Of a DNA stretch of 64,000 nucleotides, positions 59,331 to 64,000 are shown in pieces. The translations under genes were made by a program, and so were the position numbers. Position 1 is the stretch's first letter. Every line of letters begins with the position of its first letter. The stretch comes from Candidatus Borkfalkia ceftriaxoniphila (GTDB lineage Bacteria > Bacillota > Clostridia > Christensenellales > Borkfalkiaceae): positions 1,400,005 through 1,464,004 of the forward strand of contig NZ_SDOZ01000002.1 of assembly GCF_004134775.1 (NCBI RefSeq), in the 5' to 3' direction. The notes beneath the pieces were generated by a model. That model was given only the letters and a program-made list of their open reading frames with translations, had not been told where the DNA came from and made no database searches.

Positions 59331-61457
59331 ATGAAAAGAAGGGGAACCGTAGTATTATCGGTAATTATGGCTTTATCCCTGCTGTGTTCCGTATTCGGGT
59401 TTACGCTTGCCTATGCCGCAGACGAGCCCGAAAATTTCGCGACGAGTCAGGCGAACTGGAAAGATACCAGCGTCGGATATACGACGACATCGTTCGACGA
59501 AAACGGCATGAAAATGACGGCAATGGATACGGCTATGGCATTTTCCAAAAAAGTTTCCGCAAATTCAACGATGAAGTTCGAGTTTGTGGGAAATACGCCG
59601 CAAACGACTTGGGGAAACATGTATGTGTTATTCAAATCCGAAGATACCGTTTCACCCGACGCTCCTAAAAAAATCGTACAAGATAACGAAACGAGTTCCG
59701 CGGGGAATTGGCTTGGATTCGTGTTCGGCGCAAGTTGGGTAACGCAATTTGTGGAATCTAAAGACGGAGTCGTAACGAAAACGAGCCGAGACGGCATTAT
59801 CAGCGGATTCGATACGTGGTACGTATACAAACAGACGACGGCTTTGGAGATCAAAACGACCGACACCGAAACGGGCGTGGACGTGGAGGTCAAATATCTT
59901 GCGAGCGGTTGGTCGGACAATACGGGAGAAACGAAAACTCTTACCTATACTTCGGACAACGTGGCGCTCAAAGGCGATTTTTCAGTTTCCGTCGGATATT
60001 TCGGAGAAGTGAAAGACGGAGGAAATATCACGCTGAAAACCTTTAACGCGACGCTCGCCGCGGAGCAGCAGCCCGAAGTAACTCTGGAAAATCTTGCTAC
60101 GTCTTCCGCGTTCTGGAAGGGTGGCGTCAATCCCGCGTGTTTCCAGTTCGGAACGAGCGGCGTCGGCTTTTTCGATACGCAGGGCGCAGCGATGATCTCT
60201 AACCAGACCATACCCGCCGCCTCGACCATCACGATCGACATGACGGGCACGCTTTCGCAGGGACAATACGGCAACTTTTATTTCGTGTTTAAAAACGAAT
60301 CGAAAAGTTATACCTTTGTAGAAAATATCAAACCCGTAGAGCAGGGGAATTATCTCGCCTTGCAGATCGGCGGCGACGGCTGCTTTATGTACGATTGCAA
60401 GGACGGCGCGGTGACGAAAACCGAGATCAAGGACAAAGCCAACGGCGGACCCGTGGCGGACAATACTTCGGTCTGGTGGTGGTATAAACAGGATACGAAG
60501 ATCTGGATCACCACTGCGGACACCGATACGGGCGTACACGCAGAGATCAAATTCGTGGGACCGAGCGGACAGATGACCACCTTCGGATACGACAGCACGA
60601 ACGAAAAAATCAAAGGCGACAGTTTTATGTCGTTCGGTATGTTCACTTCGGACGCGGGAACACCCGATAAATTCGTAAACATCAACTCTCTGACGGTGAC
60701 GGGCATCGAAGAGGGCGAGGGATTCATTCCCGACCTCGATATCCCCGCGCTCAATTTAAAAGCGAATAACGCGGCGACGGAAACGGTTACTACCGCCAAC
60801 GTCGAGCAAGTAAAAGCCGTTCTCGCAGAACTGAAATCGGCGCAGGCGGACATGAATTATCCGCAGTCCAGGGAATTTCAGAGCAATCTCATCGCGCAGA
60901 TCGAAGCGAAGATCGCCGCGTACGAACAGGGCATGGCTGCCGCAAAAACTGCGGAAGAACTCTTAAAAGCCTTGCCCGCGAGCGTCAACGCCGAAAATTA
61001 CGCGGCGGCGAAGTCGGCGATCATCGCCGCGAGAGCGACATACGACGCGCTGAGCGAGGACGCACGCGCTCTGATAACTTCTTATGCGAAACTGACGGCG
61101 GCGGAAAGCGCGCTCGCCGCATATGAAAAAGAATTGTCCGAAAAGGAAGCGGCGCAGGCAGTCAACGCGCAGATCGACGCGCTGCCCGCAGAAATCACCG
61201 CGGAAAACTACGATTCGGCCAAAACGGCGATCGAAGCCGCCCGCACGGCGTACGATGCGCTGACCGACGCGCAGAAACAGCAGGTTACTTCCTCTTCCAA
61301 ACTGACGGCGGCGGAAAGCGCCCTGAAAACGTACGAGGACAGCCTGAATTCCAAAGGCGGCTGCTCGAACACCGTCGCGTACAGCGCTCTGGGCGTTTCC
61401 CTCGCGCTGGTGCTGGCTGCGGGCGTCATCGCGTTCGCACGCAAAAAGAAAGACTGA
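59331..61457 (+). CDS. Surface protein with two LamG-like modules, helical repeats and Gly-Gly-Cys C-terminal tail
   Basis: 708 residues. The signal peptide ends about residue 26 (TLAYAADE). Two homologous beta modules lie at about 30-245 and 250-465; both open with N-(F/L)-ATS-x(3)-WK and carry a WYVYKQ / WWWYKQ strand followed by TTDT(E/D)TGV. A helical region (about 490-545) leads into two copies of a 60-residue helical repeat at about 545-605 and 607-667, with ALPA(S/E)(V/I)-x-AENY and KLTAAESAL in each. The tail is GGCSNT, about 20 hydrophobic residues, ARKKKD. Likely a glycan-binding display protein; the helical repeats are common spacers in Firmicutes cell-surface proteins. Confidence 0.75.
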   Translation: MKRRGTVVLSVIMALSLLCSVFGFTLAYAADEPENFATSQANWKDTSVGYTTTSFDENGMKMTAMDTAMAFSKKVSANSTMKFEFVGNTPQTTWGNMYVLFKSEDTVSPDAPKKIVQDNETSSAGNWLGFVFGASWVTQFVESKDGVVTKTSRDGIISGFDTWYVYKQTTALEIKTTDTETGVDVEVKYLASGWSDNTGETKTLTYTSDNVALKGDFSVSVGYFGEVKDGGNITLKTFNATLAAEQQPEVTLENLATSSAFWKGGVNPACFQFGTSGVGFFDTQGAAMISNQTIPAASTITIDMTGTLSQGQYGNFYFVFKNESKSYTFVENIKPVEQGNYLALQIGGDGCFMYDCKDGAVTKTEIKDKANGGPVADNTSVWWWYKQDTKIWITTADTDTGVHAEIKFVGPSGQMTTFGYDSTNEKIKGDSFMSFGMFTSDAGTPDKFVNINSLTVTGIEEGEGFIPDLDIPALNLKANNAATETVTTANVEQVKAVLAELKSAQADMNYPQSREFQSNLIAQIEAKIAAYEQGMAAAKTAEELLKALPASVNAENYAAAKSAIIAARATYDALSEDARALITSYAKLTAAESALAAYEKELSEKEAAQAVNAQIDALPAEITAENYDSAKTAIEAARTAYDALTDAQKQQVTSSSKLTAAESALKTYEDSLNSKGGCSNTVAYSALGVSLALVLAAGVIAFARKKKD
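61089..61321 (+). repeat. Direct DNA repeat encoding the helical repeat ends
   Basis: The same 23 bases occur at 61089-61111 and 61299-61321 (beginning AAACTGACGGCGGCGG), encoding KLTAAESA in both copies. Near-identity at DNA level suggests recent duplication or gene conversion of the repeat unit. Confidence 0.75.
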
Positions 61458-61475
61458 TATTTTATAAAAGGAGTG

Positions 61476-61505
61476 AAAGGCACGCAACTGCTTTGCGTGC
61501 CTTTT
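61476..61505 (+). terminator. Intrinsic terminator-like hairpin just before the SGNH gene
   Basis: AAAGGCACGCAA / TTGCGTGCCTTT with loop CTGCT and a short T4 run. AAAAGGAG (61466-61473) lies on its upstream side, and no ribosome site lies between it and the ATG at 61516. Confidence 0.6.
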
Positions 61506-61515
61506 GAATGCGCAT

Positions 61516-63066
61516 ATGCTCATCGACAGAGTTTTTCACGTGCGTCCCGCGCGCGCTTTTTCCCGCGACGTGGTGACGCTCGAATTCCGCTTCAAAGTCG
61601 TCCGCGTTCCCGATTCTTTGGAAGAGGACGAGAATTTTCCCTATGAAGACGAAATTTTTCTCGTCAACGTGGGCGAAACGGGCAAATTTACTTCGGATAA
61701 AATTTTTCAATCCAAATTCACCGTGTTCAAAGACGGCGGAGATCTTTGCTGCAACGGTTACGCGCCCGATTTCGCGCGAAAGTCCAACGTGATCGAGGGT
61801 CGTTTTGCTGCGGGGCAAAGTTATCGCGTAAAACTTACGCTCACGAAATACCGCGTCTATGTAGAAATCAACGGCGGGCAATTTAAAACTTCCTACGGCA
61901 ACGGGCGGGAAGAGATCACGGACGCGGCGTTTTATGCGCGCAAGAGCGTTGCGGTCGAACTGGACGAGGAGAGCGTTACCTTTACGGAGTCGGAAAACGG
62001 CGATTGGCCGATAGACGCGGGCGTGCGGAAATTGATCGAAGAGGGGCTCGCCTGCAATTATCTCTTCTGGCACAACGCGCCCGACGGGGTGTATTTCGAC
62101 CGCCTGAACGTCGCGCAGAACATTTTATGTACGACGCGCAATTCTCCCGCCTATCAGACGAACGTGGAACTGGATTTTTATTCGGATACGCAATTTTTTG
62201 CGCTTGAGTTCGAAGTGACGGACATTCCTGCGCCCGAATGGCCTCTGCAATTCGGCTTTTTGCTGAACGGCGCGCGGCAGAACGTATCCGTACTTACGGT
62301 GAAAAAGGACAGGGAATACGAAGTGCGGTTCGAACTTCCCGAACACAGCCCCGCAGCCAACCGCTGGACGATCGTCTTTCCCGCTTCCGCGTCCGTCGCG
62401 CTCAAAAAAGCGCGGTTTTCCGAGGGCGCGCGGTTTGCAAAAGTCGAAAAGTCAAAGACCGTCTACTTTTTCGGCGATTCCATTACGGAGGGCAGCGAGT
62501 GCATAGACCCCTGCGCCGCGTATTTTAACCAAGTGACCAACGCGTACGATTTTTACGCGATCGACCAGGCTGTCAGCGGCCGCACCTTTTCCGATTACAC
62601 CATTCTGGGCGAATATCCCATGCCCGCGGACGTGGTGATGATCGCGAATGGCACCAACAGTTTTTGCGGCGGCACGGCGGAGCCGCAAGAGGCGTTCGCG
62701 CTGTTGGAGCAACAGATGGAACAGGTGATCGGCGCGGCGAAACGCACCTTTCCGCGCGCGAAGATCGTCGCGCTGCTGCCCGTGTGGCGTTCGGACGAGG
62801 CGGGCGTGCGCTTTTCCCTGCGCGACATAGCGGAAAAAATGCGGCAGGTGTACGCGCGGTATCCCGAGATATCCGTCATAGACTGCTATCCCTTTCTGCC
62901 GCACGATTTTTCGCTCTTTTCCGATCCGAATTTCGCCATTCATCCCAATTCTGCGGGGCACGACCTATACGCGCTCCGCCTTTTGGAGGCGCTCGGACCG
63001 ATTCTGGGCGCGCCCGCGCCGCGGCGCGATGCCGAGCGCGCCGCCGACGCCCTGCAAAAAGTATAA
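61516..63066 (+). CDS. SGNH-hydrolase-like protein with N-terminal beta domain
   Basis: 516 residues, no signal peptide. The N-terminal ~310 residues are beta-rich (two modules, about 1-150 and 160-310). The C-terminal domain has SGNH blocks: GDSITEG with the nucleophile Ser322, AVSGRTFSD (Gly block), ANGTNSF (Asn block) and AIHPNSAGH with His476. The Asp normally three residues before that His is a Phe (FAIH), although Asp470 is close. By family it would be a carbohydrate esterase or lipase-like hydrolase acting on acetylated sugars; activity is uncertain. The start is ambiguous: ATG 61516 has no Shine-Dalgarno, and an in-frame TTG lies at 61504 inside the hairpin. Confidence 0.7.
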   Translation: MLIDRVFHVRPARAFSRDVVTLEFRFKVVRVPDSLEEDENFPYEDEIFLVNVGETGKFTSDKIFQSKFTVFKDGGDLCCNGYAPDFARKSNVIEGRFAAGQSYRVKLTLTKYRVYVEINGGQFKTSYGNGREEITDAAFYARKSVAVELDEESVTFTESENGDWPIDAGVRKLIEEGLACNYLFWHNAPDGVYFDRLNVAQNILCTTRNSPAYQTNVELDFYSDTQFFALEFEVTDIPAPEWPLQFGFLLNGARQNVSVLTVKKDREYEVRFELPEHSPAANRWTIVFPASASVALKKARFSEGARFAKVEKSKTVYFFGDSITEGSECIDPCAAYFNQVTNAYDFYAIDQAVSGRTFSDYTILGEYPMPADVVMIANGTNSFCGGTAEPQEAFALLEQQMEQVIGAAKRTFPRAKIVALLPVWRSDEAGVRFSLRDIAEKMRQVYARYPEISVIDCYPFLPHDFSLFSDPNFAIHPNSAGHDLYALRLLEALGPILGAPAPRRDAERAADALQKV

Positions 63067-63108
63067 AAGAAACGCCCGAAAGCGGAACGCTTTCGGGCGT
63101 TTCTTTTT
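63065..63108. terminator. Bidirectional intrinsic terminator
   Basis: 19-bp perfect stem: AAAAGAAACGCCCGAAAGC on the left arm and its reverse complement on the right, loop GGAAC. Overlaps the stop codons of both convergent genes. Confidence 0.92.
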
Positions 63109-64000
63109 ATTTTTGGACTTTCTGTGCGCGGTAGGTGCTGGGGTTGATGCCGAACTTGTTTTTGAACACGCGGCTGAATACGAAAATAGAGGAATAGTTG
63201 AGATAGGCGGCTATTTCCGTGATGGTCATGTTGCTCGTTTCGATCAACTGTTTGGCGATATCCAGTTTTTTATCGGAAAAATACGTATAGATGGATTTCC
63301 CGAATTTTTTTTTGAACACGCGCGAAATGTACACGTAATTGTAGTTGAGTTCGCCCGCAATGTCGCTGAGGCGGTCGATCTTGGTCAGATTGTGGTCGAT
63401 ATAGTTGATGATGCGGTAGTACAGCGTCTGTTCGCTGTCGATCAAAGGAGAGGTGTAGTGCTGGGTGTGAATATTGGAAAATACCTGCGTTACGTTGATG
63501 CAGAGCACCTTTACGAGCAGTTCGAATTTAAGTGCGGAATATTCGTTATACGATTCTAACTGGGAAATCAGTTCGGTAAAGGACGCCGCCATGGGCGGCG
63601 AGTTGTACACCCGCAGCCGCGCGCCGAGTTTTAACAGTTTGTCCTGATACATGATCTCGTGAAACTGCGACCGCTCCTTGAAACTGAATGCCAGAAAATA
63701 GTAGCGCAAGGGGTCCGCCTGGTCGGAAACGATCTCGTGCGTTTCGTTCGGAAGGGATAAAAAGATATCGTGCTTGGAGATCTCCGTGGGCACGATGCCC
63801 GCATACGAGGTTCCTTTTCCCGAAATGACGTAGGTGATCTCGAAAAAATCGTCGTGCACGTGGCTTTTCACGCTCGCGCCGTTGTCGCAGTAAATTTCAC
63901 CGAGTTGAAAAAGTAATAAATCGTTAAATAAGCGCGGATTGTTCAGATAATTGAAATTATAATGGAATTTATTGTCTATTTTAATGTCGTTGTCGCGCAT
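63107..64000 (-). CDS. AraC-family transcriptional regulator (start at window edge)
   Basis: 297 residues visible. An N-terminal cupin sensor (about 30-170; VKSHVHDDFFEITYVISGKGTS, with His residues of the cupin motif) is followed by the AraC double helix-turn-helix (about 195-295): IDRLSDIAGELNYNYVYISR and ITEIAAYLNYSSIFVFSRVF with the closing GINPSTYRA. An ATG sits on the last three bases of the window, so the true start may lie further out. It is convergent with the SGNH gene. Regulators of this type commonly control sugar genes next to them, which would be beyond the right edge. Confidence 0.88.
   Translation of the reverse strand: MRDNDIKIDNKFHYNFNYLNNPRLFNDLLLFQLGEIYCDNGASVKSHVHDDFFEITYVISGKGTSYAGIVPTEISKHDIFLSLPNETHEIVSDQADPLRYYFLAFSFKERSQFHEIMYQDKLLKLGARLRVYNSPPMAASFTELISQLESYNEYSALKFELLVKVLCINVTQVFSNIHTQHYTSPLIDSEQTLYYRIINYIDHNLTKIDRLSDIAGELNYNYVYISRVFKKKFGKSIYTYFSDKKLDIAKQLIETSNMTITEIAAYLNYSSIFVFSRVFKNKFGINPSTYRAQKVQK

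Noticed and set aside
1-64000. CRISPR arrays, insertion sequences, prophage genes and rRNA
   Set aside because: No regularly spaced repeats, transposase, integrase, capsid or rRNA-like sequence was noticed on reading the window.

Overview
The window looks like a Gram-positive anaerobe of the Clostridia (Bacillota), probably a gut organism. The reasons are: the rpmE / DUF1385 / prmC / prfA gene order; ABC sugar importers encoded without their own ATPase; lipobox lipoproteins and surface proteins with C-terminal anchors instead of outer-membrane SusCD systems; AGGAGG-type ribosome sites; consensus sigma-A promoters with 17-bp spacers; and many bidirectional hairpin-plus-T terminators. A Christensenellales-like lineage is a guess from overall style, not shown by any marker here. 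By eye the sugar locus at 14-33 kb and the second MATE gene are more AT-rich than the housekeeping genes.

Region 1 (1-9.3 kb) is a carbohydrate locus on the plus strand: two importer permeases (the first cut by the window edge), a large solute-binding lipoprotein, a 988-residue lipoprotein made only of Ig-like X2 and jelly-roll modules, a GH78 alpha-L-rhamnosidase and a small HAD phosphatase. It probably captures and imports a rhamnose-containing oligosaccharide and hydrolyses it inside the cell. Region 2 (9.4-14.2 kb) holds a GNAT gene behind a LysR regulator, a divergent two-gene chromate-type transporter, and an AraC regulator divergent from a URO-D-family methyltransferase-like gene.

Region 3 (14.2-34.1 kb) is the most unusual part. 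A second ABC importer (binding protein at 17620, permeases at 20409 and 24067) is interleaved with two paralogous barrel-type lipoproteins that carry a DEP motif (19028, 24925) and two surface proteins ending in the same Gly-Gly-Cys membrane tail (21416, 26319). A DUF4838-type protein, a ROK repressor without kinase motifs, a possible deacetylase-fold protein, ManA and a ROK sugar kinase follow. A long palindrome resembling XylR/ROK operators lies between the promoters of the importer and a divergent WG-repeat lipoprotein, and a half-site lies in front of the gene at 14298. This suggests one ROK-controlled regulon for a glycan whose identity the sequence does not reveal.

Region 4 (34.2-43.1 kb) is a transport and drug-efflux island: a membrane protein, two MATE exporters, a TetR regulator with two palindromic operators on a consensus promoter, a heterodimeric ABC pair, and tRNA-Ser(GCU). 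Both MATE genes have a hairpin followed by U7 in the leader, starting about 15 nt after the predicted transcription start. Region 5 (43.1-59.2 kb) is core metabolism and translation: pyrophosphatase, nicotinamidase, a CPA2 antiporter, HAD phosphatase, cardiolipin synthase, a dehydrogenase-like protein without zinc ligands, L31, a DUF1385-PrmC fusion, RF1, an aspartate-type aminotransferase, a candidate Re-citrate synthase, a small P-loop protein, threonine synthase and an ABC-2 exporter. Region 6 (59.2-64 kb) returns to the cell surface: another protein with the Gly-Gly-Cys tail, an SGNH-hydrolase-like protein and an AraC regulator running off the right edge.
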